DNA of 38,252 nt from Verrucomicrobiales bacterium (GCA_029940475.1 JAPYUT010000038.1:1-38252); one strand, 5' to 3'; shown: positions 1 through 8,625, numbered from the stretch's first letter. A program made the numbers and translations. Notes: generated by a model not told the origin, from the sequence alone.

Positions 1-1484
1 TCCGCGCAGGCGGAACCTGGTCGGAGGACGGCAACTGGTCCTCCGGGCAGTCCCCGGACTCCACCATGGAGGCCGTGATCGCGACTCCCGCGGTGGTCCG
101 GATCCCGGGGGGGGACTTCGCCACGGCGCGTTCGCTGGTTCTGGGCGGAGGGGCCGGTTCCTCCACCGTCCTGCTCTCCGTTGATGCAGTTCTAGAGTTG
201 ACCTTCGGTGCCCGCATCGAACCCGGCGGGATCCTCGGCGGATCCGGCCTGGTCTGGATGGGGGAGCATCCCCTCGACCTGCCCGCCGGATCCGGGCTGC
301 GGGCCGAAGACGGCGACAGTCTCGTGGTACAGAGCGGAACTCTCACCAATGCCGGCCGCATCGAGGCCCTCGGCACTTCCTTCTCCCCCGCAAAGCTCGA
401 ACTTGCCGGCGAACTGGTCAACGTGGCGGGCACCGGCGCAGTCATTGCAAATCACTCCCTCCTGCGCTTTCCCGGCGGGGTCCGGAACAGAGGCTCCCTC
501 GCCTTCGGGGCCGGGCTCAACAATGTCCTCGGCGAGATCACCAACCTCCCCGGGGGACTCATCACCGTCTCCGGCGGGGCCACCGTGATCTTCAACGAGG
601 ACGTCGCCAATGGCGGGACTATCACCGTCAGTGCCTCCGGCGCCCTCGCCAGCACCGCGATCTTCTTCGGTGAGCTCAGTGGCAACGGCATCGCCGGTTC
701 CGGGACCGTTTTCATCGAGGGGGACATGCGCCCCGGATTCAGCCCGGGAACCATGTCCTTCGGCGGCGACCTCGGCTACGGTCCGCTGGCCACCCTGCAC
801 CTCGAGATCGGCGCCCCCGACCAGTATGACCGCATCGAGGTGGCCGGAAACCTCGACCTCGGCGGGACCTTGGTCGTTGAATTGATCGACGGATATGTTC
901 CGGAAGCAGGGACCACCTTCCAGCTCCTGCAATCCGGCAAATACACCGGCTCCTTTACCTCGGTGATCCTGCCCCCCCTGCCGGAGGGCAGGCAGTGGGA
1001 CCTCACCCGCCTCGAGAGCGAGGGGATCCTCGTGGTGCGTGGCACCTTGGCCGAGACCTGGCTAGCGCAGTACTTTGCCGCCGCCGACCTCGCCAATCCC
1101 GCGCTGCAGGCCACCCTCTGGGGCTGGGACGCCGACCCTGATGGCGACGGCATTGCCAACCTGCTGGAATACGCCCTGGGCGGCGACCCGCAGGCAGCCG
1201 GCTGGCAATTTGCCGACGGCAGCCCGCTGGGCATACAGCTTGAGGTGAACGACGGGGTGGCGCTCATGCGTCACCCGGAGCGCGTTGATGGGAAGGTGCG
1301 CGCCCTGAGCTACGTTGTCGAGTTTTCCGGCGACCTGGGAAGCTGGTCGCGGCAGCTGCCGGCCGGTGTGAGCACCGCGCTCATCGACTTTGACCCACCG
1401 GTGGAGGGTTTTGCCCGGCGTGTCACGCGATGGCCGGCCACCGGCAAGGAACTGCTGCGCCTCTCCGTGAAAGTGGCGGAGTAA
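1..1484 (+). CDS. Secreted beta-helical (autotransporter-repeat-like) protein, 3' part only
   Basis: The frame is open from base 3 without a stop, so the true start lies before the window; about 493 residues are visible. The first visible residues (GGTWSEDGNWSSG) resemble the 'W..NW' repeats that open many Verrucomicrobial and Planctomycetal beta-helix passenger proteins. The body is rich in Gly, Val, Thr and Asn with short hydrophobic repeats, as expected for a right-handed beta-helix. Near the C-terminus is an acidic Ca-binding-like stretch, DADPDGDGIANLLEYALGGDP, followed by a module 'YVVEFSGDLGSW' that often closes such proteins in Verrucomicrobiota. There is no PEP-CTERM tail in the visible part. 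It is probably a cell-surface or exported protein; the specific function is unknown. It ends 12 bases before the convergent sialidase-like gene. Confidence 0.75.
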   Translation, partial: RAGGTWSEDGNWSSGQSPDSTMEAVIATPAVVRIPGGDFATARSLVLGGGAGSSTVLLSVDAVLELTFGARIEPGGILGGSGLVWMGEHPLDLPAGSGLRAEDGDSLVVQSGTLTNAGRIEALGTSFSPAKLELAGELVNVAGTGAVIANHSLLRFPGGVRNRGSLAFGAGLNNVLGEITNLPGGLITVSGGATVIFNEDVANGGTITVSASGALASTAIFFGELSGNGIAGSGTVFIEGDMRPGFSPGTMSFGGDLGYGPLATLHLEIGAPDQYDRIEVAGNLDLGGTLVVELIDGYVPEAGTTFQLLQSGKYTGSFTSVILPPLPEGRQWDLTRLESEGILVVRGTLAETWLAQYFAAADLANPALQATLWGWDADPDGDGIANLLEYALGGDPQAAGWQFADGSPLGIQLEVNDGVALMRHPERVDGKVRALSYVVEFSGDLGSWSRQLPAGVSTALIDFDPPVEGFARRVTRWPATGKELLRLSVKVAE

Positions 1485-1496
1485 GGGGCGTTTGAT

Positions 1497-3623
1497 TCAC
1501 TCGAATTCAGACAAGGGGATACGTGCCAGGTAGATGGCACTCTTGCCCTCGTGGCTGGCATAGTAGGATGCCCACAGCCTGCCCCCGTGGACGAGCATCC
1601 CCGGGTAGCTGGTGTCGCCGGCACTGGGCACCAGGACGCGCGGCTCGAAGTGGCCGTCCTCGCCGAGCAACCCGAACACGGTGCGTGTCGGGCTGGTGTA
1701 GCGGCGTGAGGCCAGGACCCATTTTCCGTTTGGTATGCGAACCAGGTCGGGTCCGCCAAGCCGAAGGTCAACCTGCCTCCAGCTGAAATCGGTGTAAGGC
1801 GGGGCCGCAGTCCCGAGGTAGCCCTTGTGGTTGCCGCCCTCGTTGCGGACCACGATGCGCATCTCTTCGCGGTCGCCGAAGCGGATGGTCGCCTCGTTGG
1901 GCCGGTCGGGAATTTTCAGGGCACTTACCAGTTGATAGGAAATGCCGTCGCCGGTTTTCACCAGGAAGACTTGCGACGCGTCCTTTGCCGGCTGGTAGGT
2001 GACACCGTATCCGCTGTTCCCGTGCCAGGTAACCCGCCACAGCCAGTCCTTTTCAGCAGCGATTTTCTTATCGATGCGCACGGCATTGAGCGCACTGAAT
2101 TTGTTTTCTCCTTTTTTCATGAAGGCCACCCGCGGCAGCTGGCCGAGCAGGGTGTTGCCCTCGTAGTGGGAGCCGCCCATCAGGCACATGAGGCGCTTGT
2201 CGGGAGTGACGGAGAGCTTTGGGTCACGCAGGTCGATTCCCTTAAGCTCAAGGAGGTCGACCGGGTGCCACTTTTCGCCATCGCTTGAGGAGATGATTCT
2301 GATCCTGCCGTTGTCGCCATCGCCGGCATGGCCCCTGCCCTCACGGAAGGTGCAGTAGAACCTTTCCTGCCAGCGTACCAGGCCGGTGAAGGCACTGTGC
2401 GGGGCATCTGCCCAGATTCTTGTTGCCGGGTGCTCGGTGACGGCACGCACGATTGCCTTTGCGTCAGCACTTAAGCGGATGCGCGGTGCTTTCGCCGCGC
2501 GCGCATCCAGTTCCTCACCCTTGAGGCGTATTGAGAGGATATAGGGCTGCTCGCCTGCTTCCCAGTGACCGTAGGTGGTGGTCAGGATGGTGCCGTCAGG
2601 GAGCAGCTCAACCCCCGGGTAGGTGGTGTCCCAGCTTTTCTTGTTGTCGGCGATGCGGATCAGGTATTGGCCGGCCCGTCCCTCGACGATGTCCTGATAG
2701 CTGCCGACCCAGGCTACCCAGTCGCCCTCGCAGGGCACCGGGCTTTTGTCGATGCCGACCTTGGAGCCGATGGCGGTACGGCAACGAAATGAAATGAAGA
2801 GCCTGCCGTCAGGCAGGTATTTGGCGGTGTGCCGGTCACCGCTGAGGGTGATGGGCAGCTCGCGCGGTTGACTCCAGCTTTTCCCCTCGTCATTGGAGAA
2901 GATCACGTGCGAGTTTTTGCGGCGGGCGTTCTCACGCAGCAGCACGGCGACCTGCTTGCCGTCAGGTGAGCGCACCGCGCCCGGCTCACAGAGGTGGATT
3001 GCTCTCGAGGACTGGATTGTCTCTGGCTCAGCCCAGCTCAGCCCGCCGTCGGTGGACAAGGAGCTATAGAGGGTGAACCTGACCGGGTTGGCGCGCCTGG
3101 GTTTCGCGGCAATGAAACGCCCGTCATCATGGAAGAGCGTGCGGTAATGCCCGGGCTTGCCCCGGTCAGCAATCATGGTGCCCATGGCGACGATGCCGCC
3201 GAAATCACCAATCGCCTCAAGCTCGCCCCAGTTGGCACCCTCATCCTCACTGACCGCCATGCGAATCGGGTAAAGCCCGGAAAACATGATGATGCGTTTC
3301 TTGCCTGCGCCGTCAGTGACGCGGAAAAGGGTTGGCACCTCCCTGGAGGTCGCCCAGCTCGCCGGGGTCGGCAGGCGTTTGCTCCAGGTCTTCCCGCCGT
3401 TCGTGCTGCGCTTGTAGAGGATCGGGCCCCTGCCGTGACCTTTCGGGTAAACGCAGAGCACGGTCCTGCCGTCATCGAGCAGTGCCGTTGTCGGGTGGCC
3501 GAGGTATTGGCCTTTCTCGCGGTCGACGATGACCTGGCGTTGCTTCTCGCCGGCGAGATCAATGTAGGTGATCTCGTTTGCGCATGCAGAGGAGATAAGG
3601 GCAATGAGGCAGAGTGGTCGCAT
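1497..3623 (-). CDS. Secreted two-domain BNR/sialidase-family protein
   Basis: The 708-residue product begins with a short signal peptide (MRPLCLIALISSACA, cleavage near residue 15-16). It has several Asp-box/BNR motifs of the S-x-D-x-G-x-x-W type: STNGGKTW near 73, SEDEGANW near 125, STDGGLSW near 190, SNDEGKSW near 243 and SSDGEKW near 453. This suggests two six-bladed sialidase-like propellers, one in residues ~20-380 and one in ~385-708. Family members include exo-alpha-sialidases and many uncharacterised glycan-binding or hydrolysing proteins, and I cannot assign a substrate. ATG is the start, with no clear Shine-Dalgarno. The stop is TGA, which matters for the in-frame TGA at 17384. The gene is divergent from hsp20 across 291 bases. 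A role in scavenging host or algal glycans is inference. Confidence 0.8.
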   Translation of the reverse strand: MRPLCLIALISSACANEITYIDLAGEKQRQVIVDREKGQYLGHPTTALLDDGRTVLCVYPKGHGRGPILYKRSTNGGKTWSKRLPTPASWATSREVPTLFRVTDGAGKKRIIMFSGLYPIRMAVSEDEGANWGELEAIGDFGGIVAMGTMIADRGKPGHYRTLFHDDGRFIAAKPRRANPVRFTLYSSLSTDGGLSWAEPETIQSSRAIHLCEPGAVRSPDGKQVAVLLRENARRKNSHVIFSNDEGKSWSQPRELPITLSGDRHTAKYLPDGRLFISFRCRTAIGSKVGIDKSPVPCEGDWVAWVGSYQDIVEGRAGQYLIRIADNKKSWDTTYPGVELLPDGTILTTTYGHWEAGEQPYILSIRLKGEELDARAAKAPRIRLSADAKAIVRAVTEHPATRIWADAPHSAFTGLVRWQERFYCTFREGRGHAGDGDNGRIRIISSSDGEKWHPVDLLELKGIDLRDPKLSVTPDKRLMCLMGGSHYEGNTLLGQLPRVAFMKKGENKFSALNAVRIDKKIAAEKDWLWRVTWHGNSGYGVTYQPAKDASQVFLVKTGDGISYQLVSALKIPDRPNEATIRFGDREEMRIVVRNEGGNHKGYLGTAAPPYTDFSWRQVDLRLGGPDLVRIPNGKWVLASRRYTSPTRTVFGLLGEDGHFEPRVLVPSAGDTSYPGMLVHGGRLWASYYASHEGKSAIYLARIPLSEFE

Positions 3624-3720
3624 GCGGTAAAGTTGATGGGTCAGGGATGAAGAAACAAGTTGAAGAAATGCAGAATAACTGGGTCAATATGACGCGCAAT
3701 TTTGTCCTGATGATTTCGTA

Positions 3721-3821
3721 TATAGCGACATAATGTCACTTTAATAGCAATTAATAAATCACTTGGAATTAATATAAATCATTGGTTATAAACATATAGA
3801 GACATAAAAGATACCACTTGG
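3721..3821. repeat. Duplicated TATAGnGACATAA ... CACTTGG modules in the hsp20 upstream region
   Basis: In the AT-rich divergent intergenic region a 13-base motif occurs twice, TATAGCGACATAA at 3721-3733 and TATAGAGACATAA at 3795-3807. Each copy is followed by CACTTGG, at 3760-3766 and 3815-3821. The first copy also contains the 11-base palindrome GACATAATGTC (3727-3737). Paired motifs with a palindrome between divergent genes suggest transcription-factor sites, but no known operator consensus was recognised. Confidence 0.4.
3763..3792 (+). promoter_or_regulatory. Candidate sigma70-type promoter for hsp20
   Basis: TTGGAA (3763-3768) and TATAAA (3787-3792) are separated by 18 bases. A start near 3799 would leave a ~115-base leader. 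No convincing sigma32-like promoter was found. The call rests on hexamer match in an AT-rich region, where chance matches are common. Confidence 0.3.
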
Positions 3822-3853
3822 CATGCTTTAGGCTTTATTAAGTTCAGTAAGAA

Positions 3854-3870
3854 TGATGCGAGTTGCATCA
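3854..3870 (+). promoter_or_regulatory. Hairpin in the hsp20 leader
   Basis: TGATGC and GCATCA form a 6-bp stem around a GAGTT loop, 28 bases before the Shine-Dalgarno. Small heat-shock genes often have thermosensing leaders. This hairpin does not itself cover the ribosome site, so a thermometer role is speculative. Confidence 0.3.
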
Positions 3871-3897
3871 CAATCACATTAATCCAACAAACTGAAT

Positions 3898-3904
3898 AAG
3901 GAGG
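3898..3904 (+). promoter_or_regulatory. Strong Shine-Dalgarno of hsp20
   Basis: AAGGAGG lies 10 bases before the ATG at 3915. It is the strongest ribosome site in the window, where most genes have none visible, and it fixes the hsp20 start. Confidence 0.7.
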
Positions 3905-3914
3905 AAATATAGAA

Positions 3915-4370
3915 ATGACGAATTTAATCAACTGGAACCCGCTGCGTGAGTTCAGGGAGGTAAGCAATTGCCTGTCGGGCTTGATGAACCGGGGAGTATA
4001 TGTGAGCGATAACGGCGATGACGGGAATCTTTCCCGGGCCGACTGGATGCCGGTTGTCGACATCACAGAGGATGAGTCTTCCTACCGCATTGAGGCCGAA
4101 GTGCCCGGTGTGGCCAGGGAGGACATCAGCGTGACGGTCGATAACGGTATCCTGTCACTGTGCGGTGAGCGCAGGAGTGAAAGCGGGGAACAACAGGGCC
4201 GGGTGCACCGCACGGAGCGCTGCTACGGCAGCTTTAAGCGCAATTTCCGGGTCCCGGAGGATGCCGACGGGGACGCGGTGAAGGCCGGGTTCAAGAACGG
4301 CCTGCTCAGTGTGACTTTGCCGAAAGTCGAGCAGCCCAAGCCGAAACAGATCGAGGTGAAGGTTTCCTAG
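3915..4370 (+). CDS. Hsp20/alpha-crystallin small heat-shock protein
   Basis: The 151-residue product has the usual small-Hsp layout: a short N-terminal arm (residues 1-43, starting MTNLINWNPLREF like bacterial IbpA/Hsp18 proteins), an alpha-crystallin domain (about 44-140) with VDITEDESSYRIEAEVPGV and the closing signature NGLLSVTLPK (128-137), and a short basic tail ending QIEVKV that can supply the I-x-V oligomerisation motif. It should act as an ATP-independent cytoplasmic holdase. The start is fixed by an AAGGAGG at 3898-3904. The next gene on the same strand encodes a DnaJ-type co-chaperone, so the pair forms a proteostasis unit, possibly co-regulated. Confidence 0.93.
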   Translation: MTNLINWNPLREFREVSNCLSGLMNRGVYVSDNGDDGNLSRADWMPVVDITEDESSYRIEAEVPGVAREDISVTVDNGILSLCGERRSESGEQQGRVHRTERCYGSFKRNFRVPEDADGDAVKAGFKNGLLSVTLPKVEQPKPKQIEVKVS

Positions 4371-4392
4371 GTTTGTAAAGTGGGAATCAGTG

Positions 4393-4518
4393 GCCGGATT
4401 CAGTTCCGGCTGTTAAAGAGAGATACGCGTGCCCCGTGCCCGGCTTTGATGAGCCGGGACGGGGCGCGCGTTGCTTCGGGGAGCGAAGCAGTTTAAGGTC
4501 ACCTCCCCGCCGGTGGGG
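4393..4518 (+). other. Run of hairpins between hsp20 and dnaJ
   Basis: The 174-base gap holds four stem-loops. (1) 4393-4410 is GCCGGA/TCCGGC with a 6-base loop. (2) 4425-4471 is a long hairpin of about 20 bp with arms 4425-4445 and 4452-4471, loop TTGATG, one G-U pair and one bulged G. (3) 4472-4490 is TGCTTCG/CGAAGCA with a 5-base loop, followed by GTTT. (4) 4505-4518 is a weaker CCCC/GGGG stem. None has a long T-tract, so these are not textbook Rho-independent terminators. They could attenuate read-through, stabilise the hsp20 mRNA or mark a processing site. Confidence 0.55.
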
Positions 4519-4544
4519 CAGAGAAAACAGGCAGAAGAACTAGC

Positions 4545-5480
4545 ATGGAGTTTCAGGATTATTATGAGTTGCTGGGTGTCACAAAGGACGCGTCACAGGC
4601 TGAGCTCAAGAAGGCCTTTCGCCGGCTGGCGCGAAAGTATCATCCGGACGTTGCCGAGGACCAGGGGGACGCGGAGGAGAAGTTCAAGAAGATCAACGAG
4701 GCTTACGAGGTTCTCGGTGATTCTGAAAAGCGTCGTAAGTATGACCAGCTCGGCGCCAACTGGGACGGCAGGGGAGATGGCTTCACGCCTCCTCCCGGGT
4801 GGGATTTTGGCGGCGGCGGCGGTGGTGCTGGGTTTGACTTTGGCGGGACAGGTTTCAGCGATTTCTTTGAAGCTTTCTTCGGCGGTGGCGGTGATCCCCG
4901 TGGCGGCGGGGGTTTTGGCGGATCAATGGCAGGGGGTGTGCGCTCGCCGCGACGCGGTAGCGATATCGAGGGACGGCTCCTGGTCAGCCTCGATGAGGTT
5001 AATGACGGATCAGTGCGTGAGATTACCCTGTCGCGCCCGGATGGCAGCGGGCGGGAGAAATTAAAGGTGAGAATTCCCAAGGGAGTCGGGAAGGGCCAGC
5101 GCTTGCGGGTGTCCGGCAGGGGCAACCCGGGAGCAGACGGCGGATCACCGGGTGACCTTTACCTGGTGATCACGCTGCAGGGGCATCCGGATTTTGAGGT
5201 TGAGGGCTCTGACCTTGTGCATGAGCTGGAGCTGGGACTCCACCAGTTGGTGCTCGGGGCAATGGCATCAGTACCAACTCCGGGGGGCAAGGTGAAGGTT
5301 AGAATACCGGAATGCTCCAGCCCCGGCGACCGGCTGCGGCTTGCAGGCAAAGGGTTGGTGATAGCTGAGGGTGGACACGGTGATCTTTATGTCGAGTTGG
5401 CCGCCAGGTTTCCGCAAAAACTGGATGCTGGCGCCAGGAGCAGCTGGCAGAAGCTGGCAGAAGGAACCCGCGAGGAGTAA
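4545..5480 (+). CDS. CbpA-type DnaJ (J-domain) co-chaperone
   Basis: The 311-residue product starts with a J domain (about 5-70) containing the HPD motif at 33-35, which stimulates the DnaK ATPase. A long Gly/Phe-rich linker follows (about 80-130, many GGGG and GF runs), then two C-terminal substrate-binding beta domains (about 140-300). The four CxxCxGxG zinc repeats of true DnaJ are absent, so this is a type-II/CbpA-like protein. ATG is the start and no strong Shine-Dalgarno is visible. The gene lies 174 bases after hsp20 across a set of hairpins. It should pass substrates held by small Hsps to DnaK in the cytoplasm. A bacterial genome usually has another, zinc-containing DnaJ elsewhere. 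Confidence 0.9.
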   Translation: MEFQDYYELLGVTKDASQAELKKAFRRLARKYHPDVAEDQGDAEEKFKKINEAYEVLGDSEKRRKYDQLGANWDGRGDGFTPPPGWDFGGGGGGAGFDFGGTGFSDFFEAFFGGGGDPRGGGGFGGSMAGGVRSPRRGSDIEGRLLVSLDEVNDGSVREITLSRPDGSGREKLKVRIPKGVGKGQRLRVSGRGNPGADGGSPGDLYLVITLQGHPDFEVEGSDLVHELELGLHQLVLGAMASVPTPGGKVKVRIPECSSPGDRLRLAGKGLVIAEGGHGDLYVELAARFPQKLDAGARSSWQKLAEGTREE

Positions 5481-5482
5481 AA

Positions 5483-5508
5483 ATCGCCTGTCGCTTTCGG
5501 GTTTTTTT
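5483..5508 (+). terminator. Weak candidate terminator after dnaJ
   Basis: A short imperfect stem (CCTG/CGGG) is followed by a run of seven T at 5502-5508. The stem is only about 4 bp, so the call rests mainly on the T-tract and its position just after the dnaJ stop. Confidence 0.3.
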
Positions 5509-5549
5509 GCTTCATTATATAGTTTAATCTGCATTTCCATTGTCCACTG

Positions 5550-6431
5550 ATGGCCGATTCATCAACTCCAGCTGTCCAGATCGAGGGATTGACAAAAGTT
5601 TTCCGATTGCCGTTGAGGAAGGAAAAGGTGGTGGCCATTGATAACCTTTCACTGCAAGTCGGTGCCGGGGAGGTTTACGGACTGATCGGGCCGAACGGCT
5701 CGGGGAAAAGCACAACGATGAAGGTGCTCCTTGGGCTTATCTCTCCCAATGCGGGCAGGGCGTCGATCTTCGGGCTTGATAGCGGCGATACTGCAAGTCG
5801 CGGCTCGGTGGGCTTCCTTCCCGAGAACCCCTACTTCTACAAATACCTGACCGGCAGCGAAACACTTGCCTTTTATGGAAAACTCTGCGGGCTTTCCCGC
5901 AAGGAAATCAGGAGCCGCAGTGACGAGTTGCTGGAGATGGTGGATTTGACAGGAGCCCGAAACCGCCGACTCGGTGGATATTCGAAAGGAATGCTGCAGC
6001 GCATTGGCCTTGCACAGGCACTCGTGGGCGACCCGAGACTGGTTGTCCTGGACGAGCCGACTGCCGGTGTTGACCCGTCAGGATCGCGGAAGATAAGGGA
6101 CCTGGTGCTGGAACTGAAACGTCGCGGGATCACTGTTATTCTCAGCTCCCACCTGCTTGAGCAGGTGCAGGAGGTTTGCGATGAAGTTGGCATCATTTTC
6201 AACGGCAGGCTTGTGCGCGAGGGAAAACTTAACGACCTGGTTGCGATCGAGGACCAGACCGAAATTGTGCTGCAGAATGCGACGCCGCAACTGCTGGACG
6301 GGATTGCCGGCCTGGTGGAGCGCGAGGATTGCGCACAATTGTTGAGCTGTGGCCATCCGCGCACCACACTGGAGCGGCTTTTCCTCCAGGAAATCAACGA
6401 GGAATCAAAGACAGGGGGGCAGGATACGTGA
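5550..6431 (+). CDS. ABC transporter ATP-binding protein (CcmA/NatA/DrrA type)
   Basis: The 293-residue ATPase has Walker A GPNGSGKS at 47-54, the ABC signature region YSKGMLQR at 144-151, Walker B LVVLDEP at 164-170 and the switch His in SSH at 199-201. The C-terminal ~80 residues are the variable regulatory part typical of ABC-2 exporters. It should hydrolyse ATP in the cytoplasm to drive the permease encoded 52 bases downstream. The substrate cannot be told from sequence; relatives export drugs, sodium, or envelope components. The stop is TGA. The start ATG has no evident ribosome site. Confidence 0.92.
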   Translation: MADSSTPAVQIEGLTKVFRLPLRKEKVVAIDNLSLQVGAGEVYGLIGPNGSGKSTTMKVLLGLISPNAGRASIFGLDSGDTASRGSVGFLPENPYFYKYLTGSETLAFYGKLCGLSRKEIRSRSDELLEMVDLTGARNRRLGGYSKGMLQRIGLAQALVGDPRLVVLDEPTAGVDPSGSRKIRDLVLELKRRGITVILSSHLLEQVQEVCDEVGIIFNGRLVREGKLNDLVAIEDQTEIVLQNATPQLLDGIAGLVEREDCAQLLSCGHPRTTLERLFLQEINEESKTGGQDT

Positions 6432-6483
6432 GTGATCAGGCCGGGGACTGACCGGCTGAGCCGGGAGCATACTTTTCAAACAT

Positions 6484-7401
6484 ATGGATTCAGAGGCATA
6501 CAGCACGGAATTATCTAGGCAGCACAAGGCGTTTTCCCCGTCACGTGTCTGGGCGATTGCCGGCAACACCTTCACCCAGCTGGTGCGCATGAAGGTATTC
6601 TATTTCCTGCTGATCTTCAGTGCCCTGATTATCGGCGCCAACCTGCTGTTCTTGAGTTTTACTTTTGAACAGGAGCTCAAGATCCTCAAGGATGTGTCGT
6701 TTGGGGCGATGAGCCTGTTTGCCAGTATCTTTGCGATTGTCGGCACCGCATTACTCATTCCCAAGGACATGGAGGACCGGACGCTCTACACCATCCTGAC
6801 CAAGCCTGTCCCGCGCTTTGAATACTTGCTTGGCAAGCTAATGGGGATCCTCCTGCTGATTGGCGTCAGCATCCTGCTGATGTCACTGCTGTTTTTCACT
6901 GTGCTGTATATTCGTCAGCACGGGATCCTTGCCGAGAAGATTGCGTCGTTGCCCAGGCACGCATCTGAGACTGATATCGAGTCATTCAGGGAGAGCATTT
7001 TTTCCAGGGGACTGCAGCCGGAACTATTGCTTGGGGTAATCGCGGTATTCTTGAAGGCCGCGGTTGCCGCAGGTGTGGCATTGTTCGTGTCTACCTTTGC
7101 AAGCTCGACCTTGTTCACCATTATTGTGAGCCTGGTGGTGTATTTCATAGGCCATGCACAGTCGCTTGCCCTTGATTATTATTTTACGCAGGGCGAGCTG
7201 CACAGTGCGGGTCAGCGTTTCTTGGCAGGATTGGTCGGGGTGGTGTTTCCCAACTTCCAGCTCTTCAATGTCACCGACGGGTTGACTGCCGGGGAGGTGA
7301 TCCCGGCATCCCTGATGGCCAGGCTGGTAGGGTTGACCGCTTTTTATCTGACAATATACAGCCTGGTGAGCTGGATGGTGTTCGCCAAGAAGGAGCTTTG
7401 A
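6484..7401 (+). CDS. ABC-2 family transporter permease
   Basis: The 305-residue membrane protein has about six hydrophobic segments: VFYFLLIFSALIIGANLLFL near 38-58, MSLFASIFAIVGTALLI near 78-95, a long one near 118-143, and others near 178-200, 205-225 and 275-298. The cytoplasmic segment PKDMEDRTLYTILTKPVPRFEYLLGKLMG is typical of NosY/ABC-2 permeases, where it contacts the ATPase. It forms the channel of an ABC exporter with the ATPase encoded just upstream. Its stop codon overlaps the presumed TTG start of the next gene (TTGA), indicating translational coupling. Confidence 0.88.
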   Translation: MDSEAYSTELSRQHKAFSPSRVWAIAGNTFTQLVRMKVFYFLLIFSALIIGANLLFLSFTFEQELKILKDVSFGAMSLFASIFAIVGTALLIPKDMEDRTLYTILTKPVPRFEYLLGKLMGILLLIGVSILLMSLLFFTVLYIRQHGILAEKIASLPRHASETDIESFRESIFSRGLQPELLLGVIAVFLKAAVAAGVALFVSTFASSTLFTIIVSLVVYFIGHAQSLALDYYFTQGELHSAGQRFLAGLVGVVFPNFQLFNVTDGLTAGEVIPASLMARLVGLTAFYLTIYSLVSWMVFAKKEL

Positions 7402-8501
7402 ATTTTCCCTTAAAGATCGCGCGTTATTCCTGGGGCAGGATGCTGATGGCTTCCGTCCTGCTGGCTTCTGCCGGGTTATTGAGATTGCCCTTTGAGCGTG
7501 ACATGGAGCTGGAATTCAAGGAGCAGGGTTTTCGCGACTGGTCTCCGGGTTTATCCACCCGTGATCAGCTTACCCAGGCCGCATTCGTGGGAGCACTGGG
7601 TGGGTTCCGTTCACTTGTGGCGAGCGTCTATCATCTCAAGGCGCATAATTCATTTGTAAAAAAAGAGTGGGGCGATGTTGAGAGATACCGTGCCGTCACG
7701 GCATCGTTGCAGCCGAAGTTCTGGAGTTATTGGGACATGGCTGTATGGGACATGGCCTGGAATGCTTACGGCCACTACCGTGGCGAGGCTGAGGAATACG
7801 GCAATGATTTCAGGGGTTGGCATGCCGAAAGCATAATCATGCCCAGGTATTTGGAGAAGGGCATCACCTTTGCCAAGCGGGGATTGGAATGGTTGCCCGA
7901 GGATTACCGTTTAATGAAGGTCATTGCGGATATTTATGATCAGAAAATGGGCAACCCTGAGAAGGCCGCAGAATGGTACCTGAAAGCCTCGCAGAAACCG
8001 CAGGCACCATCGCATGTTTACCGGGCATACGCTCACCAGTTGACGCTGTGCGCAGGCAGGGAGGAGCAAGCCTATAGAGTTACTGAAGATCTTTATCGCA
8101 ACTCGGGGAATGTCACACTTACACTGCTTCGCGACATGGAGCGCCTGGAAGAGGACATGGCTCGGCGGGCGGCGCATGACAGGTCATATGATCAGCTCAA
8201 GGACGCTGCCTTTGCAGAGGCTTCCGGTTATCTTGAAATGGCGGCATTTGCGATGCACTTGCTGGAGATCAGGAAGGATGTTCCGGCGGCAATAAGTGTT
8301 TATACGAAGGTTGCCGATAATCGCCGGGCACCATCATTTTACCGGCGTAAATTAGCGTTTTTAATGGCAGAGGATCCGCAGAAGGCTGCCGAGGCTTACA
8401 CCATCCTCAAGGATCTGGCTGTATCATACCCGGGAGCCCTGCGCAGGGAAGACATGGCCAGGCTTGCCGAATTGGAATCCCGGCTGGGAATTCCAGAGTA
8501 G
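7398..8501 (+). CDS. Membrane-anchored helical-repeat (TPR-like) protein linked to an ABC exporter
   Basis: The 367-residue product has one N-terminal membrane segment (MLMASVLLASAGLLRL, about 15-30) preceded by basic residues. The rest is an alpha-helical body rich in Tyr, Trp, Ala and Glu, with TPR-like pairs such as 'GNPEKAAEWYLKAS' and 'EDPQKAAEAYTILKDL'. It has no catalytic motif and I do not recognise a named family. The TTG start at 7398 overlaps the permease stop; its AAGGAG is only two bases away, which is short. An ATG at 7440 is an alternative that keeps the membrane segment. Coupling to the permease suggests a periplasm-facing accessory of the exporter, but this is inference. Confidence 0.75.
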   Translation: MNFPLKIARYSWGRMLMASVLLASAGLLRLPFERDMELEFKEQGFRDWSPGLSTRDQLTQAAFVGALGGFRSLVASVYHLKAHNSFVKKEWGDVERYRAVTASLQPKFWSYWDMAVWDMAWNAYGHYRGEAEEYGNDFRGWHAESIIMPRYLEKGITFAKRGLEWLPEDYRLMKVIADIYDQKMGNPEKAAEWYLKASQKPQAPSHVYRAYAHQLTLCAGREEQAYRVTEDLYRNSGNVTLTLLRDMERLEEDMARRAAHDRSYDQLKDAAFAEASGYLEMAAFAMHLLEIRKDVPAAISVYTKVADNRRAPSFYRRKLAFLMAEDPQKAAEAYTILKDLAVSYPGALRREDMARLAELESRLGIPE

Positions 8502-8625
8502 GATCGCAATAGGCCCCGGGCAGGGGTTCGTCAGGAAAAGACGGAATTAGCTTCCAGTCAGGCCGTTCCCGGATTAAAAATAATGGTGTTATTGTGCAGT
8601 GTGATATCAGTTTCAATTTTTGTGG

